This document shows positions 34,701-43,050 of a DNA stretch of 43,890 nucleotides, piece by piece; the stretch's first letter is position 1, and the number at the start of each line of letters is the position of its first letter. The DNA is taken from contig CANKBX010000005.1 in NCBI GenBank assembly GCA_947480055.1, forward strand, positions 1-43,890, written 5' to 3'. The DNA is from Planctomycetaceae bacterium. Lineage in GTDB: Bacteria; Planctomycetota; Phycisphaerae; Phycisphaerales; SM1A02. The notes under the pieces are model-generated. The model had not been told where the DNA came from and searched no databases. It saw only the letters and a program-made list of their open reading frames with translations. The position numbers and the translations under genes are program-made.

Positions 34701-35428
34701 AACTCTTTATCACCATGGCCAAAGAAGGTTCAACAATTGGCGGCTTGATGGATTCGCTTGGCACCGCGATCAGCGTGGCGCTTCAATATGGAGTGCCGGT
34801 TGAAAGTCTGGTCACCAAGTTCGCGCATCAACGCTTTGAGCCAATGGGAATCACATCCAACTTGGATATTCCGTTCGCCAAAAGTTTGGTGGACTACATA
34901 TTCAGATGGATGGGAATGCAATTTATTCACGGGTATCGCGAACAAAATTCACCGCGGCGCGGAGCTGCCGCGGCTTCATATCAGGCGCAGGATGTTCCCG
35001 CGCCTGGCTTTAGCAAACCTGTCAAGGAGGACACGCAATGGACACAACGCATGGAAGGCGCCGCGAATCAACCGGCGAATCGTTTTTCCGGAACGGACAC
35101 AACTGGAATTGGATCGAGCGGTTTGGCAGATCAAGTTTCCGCCCCGAACATCTTCAAAGACTCGGCGAAGACCGACGGTGTATTGAACAGAATGTCCGTG
35201 GAGGATCTTGGACGATTGACGGGAGAATCTTTGGCTGGAGTGACGTCGTCCGTGACGATCAAAGAAGAATTCACCAGCGGAGTATTTCAATCAGCATCCG
35301 TGCTTGACCAATCCAATGCCCAACTTATGGGCGACGCTCCGGCATGCGATGTGTGCGGAGCGATCACTGTTCGAAATGGAACTTGCTATCGATGTCTCAA
35401 CTGCGGCAACAGCATGGGCTGCAGCTGA
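31724..35428 (+). CDS. nrdJ: Adenosylcobalamin-dependent (class II) ribonucleoside-diphosphate reductase
   Basis: A 1234-residue enzyme that makes deoxyribonucleotides using a B12-generated thiyl radical, without need of oxygen. It carries the RNR barrel with [13 protein letters not shown] near 210, the active-site NPCSE (Cys near 408, Glu near 410), and [20 protein letters not shown], followed by a linker and the TSCPD domain (about 967-1065) typical of the large vitamin B12-dependent form. The last 30 residues form a four-Cys zinc-ribbon-like module (CDVCG...CYRCLNCG) thought to serve the reductive relay. The start at 31724 has AAGGA upstream; a TTG at 31715 would precede it. No intein or frameshift is seen. 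It is isolated from other nrd genes. Confidence 0.94.
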   Translation: [1234 protein letters not shown]

Positions 35429-35715
35429 TTCATCTTCACAAACATCTCCCGAGTCGTTGATCTCTCCGATAGCGACTCGGGCGTATGCACGCGATGGGGG
35501 TTTGACCCCAAAGGCACTAGTCGGCATGTGGATGGACCTCCTTGCACTGGTCGGACGAGCATGGAGACCGCTCTCCCGACCCCTTGGCTGCGGCTGATAC
35601 CGGAAGCCGTAAGATTTGGAATGGATTCCGAATCCGTCAAGGTGGCCTGCCTCCAAAGACTGCCCCCATCGCCCTTACGCACTTCAAATCCATCCCCTCG
35701 CTACAATCACATTTC
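35429..35715 (+). other. GC-rich spacer with several stable stem-loops
   Basis: 287 nt between nrdJ and the next gene, with no supported gene. Stem-loops: CCCGAGTCG 35448-35456 with CGACTCGGG 35473-35481 (9 bp, perfect); TGGGG 35495-35499 with CCCCA 35506-35510; GGTCGG 35549-35554 with CCGACC 35576-35581, continued inside by GAGC 35557-35560 with GCTC 35570-35573; CGGCT 35591-35595 with AGCCG 35605-35609. None is followed by a T-tract. The density is more than expected for an ordinary spacer and may reflect an RNA or a 3' UTR structure. TACAAT at 35702-35707 precedes the next ATG. Confidence 0.5.
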
Positions 35716-36492
35716 ATGGCTATTCGCACAACTATTCAACCATTTGTTTTGGGGCGCAACGCAATCTTCACGATCTTGTGCGTGGCATTCGGCCTTTGGG
35801 GTTGGTACGACTACTCGGTAAAAATTCCAGATCTTGAAGCCGACTGCGCGGCCTTGGACACGGCTAAAGAGCAGGTGAAGAAGTTCGAGACGCAATCTGC
35901 CACCGCCGATCTCAACGAGAACGAAAAAGCGCAGTGGAACGCCGCCAAAAAAGTGGTGGAGGAAATCACCCGCCGCAATGGTGGAGCTCCAACCAAACCT
36001 TCTCCTTATGACCGCACCATGCAAATGTGGCTGTACATCATTGGGTGCGGCGTGCTTGGAACCCCATTTTTTGTTTGGCCAATTCTGCAAATTGTGCGCA
36101 AGCAATTTGTGCTCGAAGATGACGGGACGCTGCGCACGCCCACTGGAACGTTTTCCGCCGCGCAAATCGTGGATATTGATATGAGTCGTTGGTGCGCCAA
36201 GGAAGGCGACAGACGCAGCACATGGACAGCGCACGTGGTGACCAGCGATGGCCAGCGCATTGTGTTGGATGACCACGATTTTAAGAATATGCATTTGATC
36301 ATTGGCGGCATTGCGCATCGCATGATGCCGGACCAGTGGACCGCCGATGCGAAACGCTGTGTCGAAGATACAGAAGGCCAAGATAAAGTTGATTCGACGA
36401 CGGAGAGTCCTTCAGATGAACCAATATCGCAGAATAAACCCGCCTCTCAAGAAGTTCACTCTAGAAATGGTCCTCCAAAACTTCTTGAGTAG
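35716..36492 (+). CDS. Two-helix membrane protein of unknown function
   Basis: A 258-residue protein that I do not recognise. Membrane segments are at about 16-34 and 104-126. Between them lies a charged, helix-rich stretch (about 38-90) with heptad-like spacing, which may form a periplasmic coiled coil. After the second segment, residues 128-210 form a compact beta-rich domain (FVLEDDGTLRTPTGTFSAAQ, then WTAHVVTSDGQRIVLDDHDF) likely in the cytoplasm, and the tail is acidic and Ser-rich. The start at 35716 follows TACAAT by 8 nt and has no Shine-Dalgarno site; an upstream in-frame ATG at 35542 lies within the structured spacer and is rejected. Confidence 0.7.
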   Translation: MAIRTTIQPFVLGRNAIFTILCVAFGLWGWYDYSVKIPDLEADCAALDTAKEQVKKFETQSATADLNENEKAQWNAAKKVVEEITRRNGGAPTKPSPYDRTMQMWLYIIGCGVLGTPFFVWPILQIVRKQFVLEDDGTLRTPTGTFSAAQIVDIDMSRWCAKEGDRRSTWTAHVVTSDGQRIVLDDHDFKNMHLIIGGIAHRMMPDQWTADAKRCVEDTEGQDKVDSTTESPSDEPISQNKPASQEVHSRNGPPKLLE

Positions 36493-36530
36493 AATTTCCT
36501 TGCTATTCAACTGAAACTGTCTTCCCATTT

Positions 36531-37658
36531 ATGCGCGCCACCACCGAACCCACAACAGCGATTGAGAAAAAAGATCGATGCGGCGGCTTGCCGCATCGTC
36601 CGCGGGTTTTGTTGGGCAAAATGGGTTTGGATGGCCACGACCGCGGCGTGAAATTAATCGCGCGGCTTCTGCGCGACAGTGGAGTGCATGTTATTTACAG
36701 CGGCTTGTGGCAAACGCCGCGCAGTCTTGCCATTGGCGCGCGCGACGAGGACGCCGATTGCATCGCGTGCTCCATGATGAGCAACAGTCACTTGGTGTTG
36801 GTGCCGCGTTTGCTGGATGAGTGCCGCAAAGTTGGCCGCCCCGACATGATTGTGAATGTGGGCGGAATCATTCCACAAGAAGATGTGAAAGTACTTTTAG
36901 CCGCGGGCGTGAACCAGATTTTTCACACGGGCGCCGGGCTTGATCCAATTGTTGAAAGCGTGCGCGTTGCGGTGCGCGATTACGCGCCTCTGCCATCAAC
37001 GCCAACGCCTCACCCAACCGCGCAACTTGGCCGCATGATTTCGTTGGCGCATGCCAATCGACTTGACCCGAAAACCACGCGCGCGAAACCGAAACGCGTG
37101 ATTGGAATCACTGGCGCGCCGGGCGCCGGCAAAAGCACGTTGGTTGCCGCCATGGCGCGCGAAAGTGTTTTGCGTGGCAGTAAGTTGGCGGTGATCGCCT
37201 TTGACCCCATGAGCCCAATCACCAGTGGCGCGCTGTTGGGCGACCGCTTGCGCGTGGACTTTAACGCCGTGGACGAGGGAATTTTCTACCGATCGCTGGC
37301 GATTGTTGGCGAGGACTATTCCACGCTGAACGACATTTTGGGTTTGCTTGGCGCGGCTGGCTACAACGATGTGATTGTTGAAACCGTTGGCGCGGGGCAA
37401 AATGATGTTGCCATTCGCCACCATGTTGATCGATGCATTGTTGTGGTTGTGCCTGGCATGGGCGACTCCGTGCAAATGGACAAGGCCGGACTGCTTGAGA
37501 TTGCCGACTTGTTCGTGGCCAACAAAGCGGATCACGCCGGCGAGGCCAAGTTAGTGCGTGAACTTCTTGATGTGGCCTCGGGCCGGCCCATTCTGGAAAC
37601 CATCGCCACCCAAGGCAAGGGTGTGGTGGAATTGTTGAACGCTATATTCCCTGTATGA
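36531..37658 (+). CDS. Fusion of a B12-binding domain and a MeaB/ArgK-type GTPase
   Basis: A 375-residue cytoplasmic protein. Residues 24-150 form the B12-binding domain of acyl-CoA mutases, with the cobalt-ligand His36 in LDGHDRG (DxHxxG) and the VGGIIPQEDV loop. Residues about 185-375 form a MeaB/ArgK-type G3E GTPase: Walker A GAPGAGKS (195-202), the FDPMSPITSGALLGDR switch region, ETVGAGQND, and NKAD for guanine. MeaB proteins load and protect the B12 cofactor of methylmalonyl-CoA mutase. The same two domains form the N-terminal half of the fused isobutyryl-CoA mutase IcmF, but here no mutase catalytic domain follows or lies nearby; the large subunit must be elsewhere or lost. The stop overlaps the PrpD-like gene. 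Confidence 0.85.
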   Translation: MRATTEPTTAIEKKDRCGGLPHRPRVLLGKMGLDGHDRGVKLIARLLRDSGVHVIYSGLWQTPRSLAIGARDEDADCIACSMMSNSHLVLVPRLLDECRKVGRPDMIVNVGGIIPQEDVKVLLAAGVNQIFHTGAGLDPIVESVRVAVRDYAPLPSTPTPHPTAQLGRMISLAHANRLDPKTTRAKPKRVIGITGAPGAGKSTLVAAMARESVLRGSKLAVIAFDPMSPITSGALLGDRLRVDFNAVDEGIFYRSLAIVGEDYSTLNDILGLLGAAGYNDVIVETVGAGQNDVAIRHHVDRCIVVVVPGMGDSVQMDKAGLLEIADLFVANKADHAGEAKLVRELLDVASGRPILETIATQGKGVVELLNAIFPV

Positions 37659-39202
37659 GTGAAACAACTTCGTCGCGCGTTTTGGCCCGCAACACAAACC
37701 AAGCTTTGGGCATTGGTCAATACGCGATTGATTTTCTACGCGACGGCAAGCCATCGCAAGCGGTGCTTGATCGAACCACCTTGTTCCACACTGACGCGGT
37801 GTTGTGCGGAGTGAGCGCGTTGGCGCTTGGAACCAACGCGCCAGTGTTGCTTCGCAAAGAGGCGCTGGGTTACCGCGACAAAAATGGCGTGCCCGTGTTT
37901 GGCGGCGACAAATTGGTGGCGCCAGAAAAAGCCATCGTGGCCAACTGCGCCGCTGTGCGCGAGTGGGACTCCAACGGAACCAACTTTGGCTATCGACCCG
38001 AACTCAAGCACACCGCCGGCGAGTTTGGACACAATGATTTTTATCCAGTGGCTATCGCCGCCGCGCAACTTGCGAAAGAAGACGGCCTGATGGCGTTGCG
38101 AGCGATGGTGTGCATTGATGAAATTCGCGGACGCTTGGCGGAAGTTTTTTCCCTGAAGACGTACAAGATTGATCACGTGGTGCACGGCGCAATCGCCAGC
38201 GCCGCGGTGTACGGCGCAATTCTTGGCGCCACTGCCGATGAAATCGAGGGCGCCATTGGCATGTTCGTGGCGCACGCCATTCCGTGGCGGGCCATCCGGG
38301 CTGGCAAACAACTCAGCGATTCAAAGGGCGCAAGCGCGGCAATCAGCACCGAGTTCGCCGTGCTTTGCATGCAGCGATCCATGCGCGGATTCATGGGTCC
38401 GCGCGACATCTTCCGCAATCCTGAAAATATGTTCCGCCAATTTCAACCCACGCAAGGCGACAGTCCATTTGATTTGCATCTGTCAATGTCAGGCGATGAT
38501 TTTGCGGTGATGGGAATGCATTTCAAACTTGGCTTGTATGAGCACCAGAGCGCGGGCGCGTTGCAAGGCGTGATTGATTTGGTGCAGCGCCATCCGGAGT
38601 TGGCCGAGAAGCCTGATTCCATAAAAAGTATTGTGATCACGGCGTATGAACCAGCGTTTGGAATTATTGGCGATCCCGCAAAGCGCGATCCCAAGACGCG
38701 CCAAAGCGCGGACCACTCCATGCTTTACATTGTGAGCACGTTGCTTCGTAAAGCCATTGAATGCGTGGCGTCAAATGGCCGCGCGGGCCTTGGCGCAAGC
38801 AGCGACGATGCGTGGAAAAATCTCATGTTGGAGCCGCAGGATTACGGATCCGAGGCCATCTTTAATCCCAACACGCGGGCGCTGATGGCCAAGATTCAAT
38901 TTGAGCATGGCGGCGCTGAATTTGATCGCCGATATCCAGAAGGTATTCCAACGCAAGTGAAGATCACAACTGATACGGGCACGCATGACAGCGGACTTGT
39001 GATGTTCCCTGGCGGCCACGCCCGCAACACCACTGCGAATTTAAATGACATTCTTGCAACCAAGTTCTCCATGATGGGCAAGTTGGGCGTGAAGAAAAGC
39101 AAAGGTCTGATTGCAACACTAAGCCAACTTGGATCGCTCAACCGCAAGCAACTTGCCGCGCTGTATGATTTTGAGTTGCTTGATCGCGGAACATTTGAGT
39201 GA
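37655..39202 (+). CDS. MmgE/PrpD family protein (2-methylcitrate dehydratase-like)
   Basis: A 515-residue member of the MmgE/PrpD family, whose best-known members dehydrate 2-methylcitrate in propionate breakdown. Typical segments are the long N-terminal helical domain with REWDSNGTNFGY, GEFGHNDFYPVAIAAAQ, KIDHVVHGAIASAAVYGAIL, AIRAGKQLSDSKGASAA and the C-terminal alpha/beta lid. It starts at the ATG that overlaps the stop of the B12-GTPase fusion (ATGA), so the two are probably translated together; TATATT, inside that gene, lies 6 nt upstream. The pairing with a B12-dependent mutase helper suggests propionyl-CoA metabolism, but the exact substrate is not certain. No prpB or prpC gene is in the window. 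Confidence 0.85.
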   Translation: MSETTSSRVLARNTNQALGIGQYAIDFLRDGKPSQAVLDRTTLFHTDAVLCGVSALALGTNAPVLLRKEALGYRDKNGVPVFGGDKLVAPEKAIVANCAAVREWDSNGTNFGYRPELKHTAGEFGHNDFYPVAIAAAQLAKEDGLMALRAMVCIDEIRGRLAEVFSLKTYKIDHVVHGAIASAAVYGAILGATADEIEGAIGMFVAHAIPWRAIRAGKQLSDSKGASAAISTEFAVLCMQRSMRGFMGPRDIFRNPENMFRQFQPTQGDSPFDLHLSMSGDDFAVMGMHFKLGLYEHQSAGALQGVIDLVQRHPELAEKPDSIKSIVITAYEPAFGIIGDPAKRDPKTRQSADHSMLYIVSTLLRKAIECVASNGRAGLGASSDDAWKNLMLEPQDYGSEAIFNPNTRALMAKIQFEHGGAEFDRRYPEGIPTQVKITTDTGTHDSGLVMFPGGHARNTTANLNDILATKFSMMGKLGVKKSKGLIATLSQLGSLNRKQLAALYDFELLDRGTFE

Positions 39203-39289
39203 TCATTGATTGTTGCTCACGCCGACGCCGTTGATGTGATGCGCATGCTTGGAGAGCCAACGCACCTATCACGTTCAAACCGCTTCAAC

Positions 39290-42200
39290 TTATTTCTTAA
39301 TTCGCACCGGCATTTCGTGCTGGGGCGGCAACTGCTTCATCAATATCTCCACGGCCTTCTCCAATTGCGTGTCGCGACCGGCTTGTTGATCTTGCGGCAA
39401 CCACTCCAACACAACATCGGGGGCAACGCCTTCGTTCTCCACTTTATAGCCGCGCTTTGGCGTCCAAAATCCGTAGCCCGGTTGAGTGGACATGCCACCA
39501 TCCACAAAATCCTTGTCGCCATCAATACCCACCACGCCGCCCCACGTGCGCGTGCCAACAAGCGTTGTCCCATTCACGGCGCGCATGGACTCAGGAAAAA
39601 TATCGCCGTCGCTTCCCGCGCCTTGATCCATCAACACCACAATTGGTCCGTCCATCACGCGGGTGGGATATGGCTCAATGCGTCCCTCGCGTGGAACGGT
39701 GTACGCCCACGGCTTGCGCGAAAGTTTTTCCACCAATAACGAACTGATGTAGCCGCCGCCATTTTCACGGATGTCCACAAGCATTCCCTTGCGATCAGTC
39801 TGCGGATAAAAAGTTCGCATGAATGAAATGAGCCCGTCGGAATCCATGTCGGGCAAATGAATGTAGCCAAGTTTTCCGCCGGACAATTTGTCGACCAGTT
39901 TGCGATTGCTCTCAACCCAGTCGAAGTAACGCAACGCGTGGTCGCTTGATGGCATTGTGATTTCTATGAATTTCGCGTTGTCGCCCGTTGCCGTATCGGC
40001 GATCATCAGTTGAACATCTTTGCCGCCCTTATCCACGAGCAACTCGGCGGGATCTTGCAGTGGGTTCACGCCTTGACCGTCTATTTTCAACACATACTGC
40101 CCCGCTTTCACTTCGCGAAATGGTTTCGCCAACGGACTTTCTCCACCGTTGATCGCGGAAAAATCAGGCAAAATACGGGCAATTTTCCATCCATCCGATG
40201 CCTGTTCCAAGTCCACGCCCAGCGCTCCAACGGATACGGGCGCCGTCTCTGAAAAGTCATCGCCACCCGAGACATACGCGTGGCTGTTGCGCAACTCCGA
40301 CATCATTTCTCCAATCACATCGTTCAACTCAGCGCGCGAACCAACCCTGTCAACCAGTGGTCGATAGCGATCGCGCATGCCCGCCCAATCCACGCCGTTC
40401 ATATCCTCGCGCCAGAAAAAATCCCGTTGCAGGCGCCACGCCTCCTCGAACATTTGTTTCCACTCGCTCTTTGGATCCACGCGAACAAATAGATCCTTGG
40501 ACTCTATGGTTTCGGGATCGCCTCCGGCGGTGTCAACGCTCATCAGCGCGGATCCATCCCACGCCACCACAATTCCACCAGTTGGATCCATGGTCCAAGC
40601 ATCCACGGGGTTGGCCAAGAGTGGCGTGGATTTATCATGCACCAAATCAAATCGCTCCAACTTGATTTCGCCTTGACCAAGTGTTGGAGTTGGCCACTGC
40701 TCATCAAGCACGCCATTGAGTGGACGACGACCAATTAAAACACCACCCGCGATCGCCTCGAATCCATCAAAATCTCCAGGCGCAATTGGAAGCAACGCCA
40801 CGCGATCCGTGATGCCATTCATATCAAAATTCCCGGTGCTTTCTTCCTCAACAACGTTGGCCACAACCGTATTTTTTTCGACAACCTCGCCTGGCTCTTG
40901 CGTTTCCGGCGGCACGGAATTCTTTGTCGCGCTGGCGGAATCATTGGTGGCGCTGGCGTCGTCGGATGCTTGCGCCGAATCCTCTGGCGCGCTGTCGTTA
41001 GTCGAAGGCAAATTTAATTTTGATTTTAATTTTGCCTCCAACTCGCCACGCTCATCCATTGGTGTCCGCAACAACATTCCAATCTCCTGCCATGTCTCCA
41101 AATTATTTCCACTCTGCGCCGCCTCCTTGCGAAGTGGCGGAGTCATGTCCGCATACAAGGGCACCACGAACACTTGCGTGGTTTTAAGATTTGCAAAATT
41201 CAACTCGGCGTGATCCGGCGTTGGATTGATGTGGCGATCCGAAAGAAAATACAGATACATGTTGGCGGGATCCCAGCGCGGGGCGAAATCATTTGTCATG
41301 CCATCACCGATCACCGTGGTCTTGCCACTTTCCAAATTGCGAATCACCACTTGCTGCATTCCGTTGGCAAGCGGCCTGACCCATGCCAACCAATTTGAAT
41401 CCACGCTAAATCGATAATCAGAAATCGGTCCGTTTGCACAAGCGTCCGCCTGCACAGAAGTCTTGGTTTCTATATCCAGCACACTTAATAATCCGGTCTT
41501 GGTGCTCCAGGCAATTTTATTCTGGTCCAAGCTTGCCACAGGTGGATACATCCACAAATCACTGCTCTGCACAACGGTTTCTTGCAACGTAGGCGCGTCC
41601 TTGGATGGGACTTGATCAGGAGATTTAGGCGGCGACCATCGTAAAGGTCGGATGATGATGTCAGACTTTCCATTCAGATCGCTGACATACGCCACGTTCT
41701 GATCACTCACCCAAAAGACATCGCGCTCGCGACTTTCACTTCGACCGGGAAATTGCATCGCGGTGGTGCTGATTTCGTTGTCCATCGCGTTCACCGGAAT
41801 CACAGTCACTTCGCCGCGCGACTCGATGGCCACACGTTTGCCGCCCGGGGCCACGGAAAATCCGCTCGCATGCTCCGTGACGGACTCAAAGCGTGGGCGA
41901 CTCTGCAAGCGGTCGCCAATCAGACGAATATCAAGCGCACGCATTGTATTGTTGGCGGTATCAAAGGCAATAATCTCACCGCCACGCGCGAACACAATCA
42001 AACTTCCATCAAGGGTTGAATCGGCGCTGGCCCAGCGCGGCTCAAGATCCGCGGCGGTGAAAAATGTGCGCTGTGTGCGCTCGCCACCTTGGGCATTCAC
42101 GCTCCAAAGATTCATCACGCCCGTGGTGTCGGAAAGAAACCAAACTCGTCCGCCAACCCACATTGGGAACAATTCATTTTCGGGAGTCTTGGTCAGCTTC

Positions 42201-42958
42201 GCGAAAGTTTTTCCATCCTCGCTTGCCAACCACAGATCGGGCGCGGTGCCGCCGCGGTAACCCTTCCAGTGCCAATTTTCATTTGACCAACGCGTGAACA
42301 CCATTTGCTTGGTGGTGGGATTGATGGAAACTAAACTGGCCTCGCCAATGTTCAATGGCTTTGCGGGTCCGCCAACAACTGGCACTTGCCACAACTCCAT
42401 GCGACCAAGCGGATTGGTGCGCGCCGAACGAAAGATGACAGATTGACTGTCGGGCGTGAAGGTCAGCGGTTGCTCACTTGAGTCGTGAAAGGTCAAACGC
42501 TTGGGCGAGCCACCGGTAATTGGCATGGCATAGATTTCTGGATTGCCGTCATAATCCGCGGCAAATGCCAGGGTTTTTCCATCGGGCGAAATCACTGGCC
42601 AACTTTCGCCACCTGCGCCACTGGTTAATCGAGCGGCTTCGTAAGGCGCGGCGCCGTTGATTTTTGTGGTCCATAAATCGCGGTCGGCGACAAAAATAAG
42701 TCGATCACCACAGATCGCCGGGTGTGACAAGTAGCCGCGCCCTGGCGCATCGGCGAGCATGGGCGGCGCTTTAGCGTCGCTTGGAAGCGGCGTGCTTTTT
42801 GCTGGCGGCGCTTTGGCGGCGCTTGAAACCGGCGCGCTTTTTGCGGGCGGCGCTTTGGCATCAACGCCCTGCTGCAAAGTTTGCGCGCGCGCGGCGAGCG
42901 TGAATAAAGACAAAATGAAACCCATTCCCACCATGAACGATAAAAAAGTGCGTGACAT
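39290..42958 (-). CDS. Tricorn-like S41 peptidase
   Basis: A 1222-residue exported protease of the tricorn type, which degrades peptides released by other proteases. After a signal peptide (about 1-25) an Ala/Pro/Lys-rich segment with three partial repeats (KAPPAKS) precedes two beta-propeller regions (about 75-420 and 425-690). A low-complexity Asp/Ser/Ala linker at about 655-710 divides them. The C1 helical region, a PDZ domain (about 905-990) and the S41 core follow, with His in NSHAYVSGGD (near 890) and nucleophile Ser1116 in GAGSDGDIF. AGAAAGAAA upstream of the ATG may act as ribosome site. The order propeller-C1-PDZ-C2 equals that of tricorn; no truncation seen. Confidence 0.9.
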   Translation of the reverse strand: MSRTFLSFMVGMGFILSLFTLAARAQTLQQGVDAKAPPAKSAPVSSAAKAPPAKSTPLPSDAKAPPMLADAPGRGYLSHPAICGDRLIFVADRDLWTTKINGAAPYEAARLTSGAGGESWPVISPDGKTLAFAADYDGNPEIYAMPITGGSPKRLTFHDSSEQPLTFTPDSQSVIFRSARTNPLGRMELWQVPVVGGPAKPLNIGEASLVSINPTTKQMVFTRWSNENWHWKGYRGGTAPDLWLASEDGKTFAKLTKTPENELFPMWVGGRVWFLSDTTGVMNLWSVNAQGGERTQRTFFTAADLEPRWASADSTLDGSLIVFARGGEIIAFDTANNTMRALDIRLIGDRLQSRPRFESVTEHASGFSVAPGGKRVAIESRGEVTVIPVNAMDNEISTTAMQFPGRSESRERDVFWVSDQNVAYVSDLNGKSDIIIRPLRWSPPKSPDQVPSKDAPTLQETVVQSSDLWMYPPVASLDQNKIAWSTKTGLLSVLDIETKTSVQADACANGPISDYRFSVDSNWLAWVRPLANGMQQVVIRNLESGKTTVIGDGMTNDFAPRWDPANMYLYFLSDRHINPTPDHAELNFANLKTTQVFVVPLYADMTPPLRKEAAQSGNNLETWQEIGMLLRTPMDERGELEAKLKSKLNLPSTNDSAPEDSAQASDDASATNDSASATKNSVPPETQEPGEVVEKNTVVANVVEEESTGNFDMNGITDRVALLPIAPGDFDGFEAIAGGVLIGRRPLNGVLDEQWPTPTLGQGEIKLERFDLVHDKSTPLLANPVDAWTMDPTGGIVVAWDGSALMSVDTAGGDPETIESKDLFVRVDPKSEWKQMFEEAWRLQRDFFWREDMNGVDWAGMRDRYRPLVDRVGSRAELNDVIGEMMSELRNSHAYVSGGDDFSETAPVSVGALGVDLEQASDGWKIARILPDFSAINGGESPLAKPFREVKAGQYVLKIDGQGVNPLQDPAELLVDKGGKDVQLMIADTATGDNAKFIEITMPSSDHALRYFDWVESNRKLVDKLSGGKLGYIHLPDMDSDGLISFMRTFYPQTDRKGMLVDIRENGGGYISSLLVEKLSRKPWAYTVPREGRIEPYPTRVMDGPIVVLMDQGAGSDGDIFPESMRAVNGTTLVGTRTWGGVVGIDGDKDFVDGGMSTQPGYGFWTPKRGYKVENEGVAPDVVLEWLPQDQQAGRDTQLEKAVEILMKQLPPQHEMPVRIKK

Positions 42959-43050
42959 ATATTTTTCTTTCTATTTCAATTTCACAAGTGCGTATTTAAA
43001 ATTCAATTTCCAATTTCCAAACTCTCAACGCATGCAATATGCGCTAACTT

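Noticed and set aside
31724-35428. Intein in the long ribonucleotide reductase
   Set aside because: The extra length is explained by the TSCPD domain and C-terminal zinc ribbon; no intein splice motifs are seen.
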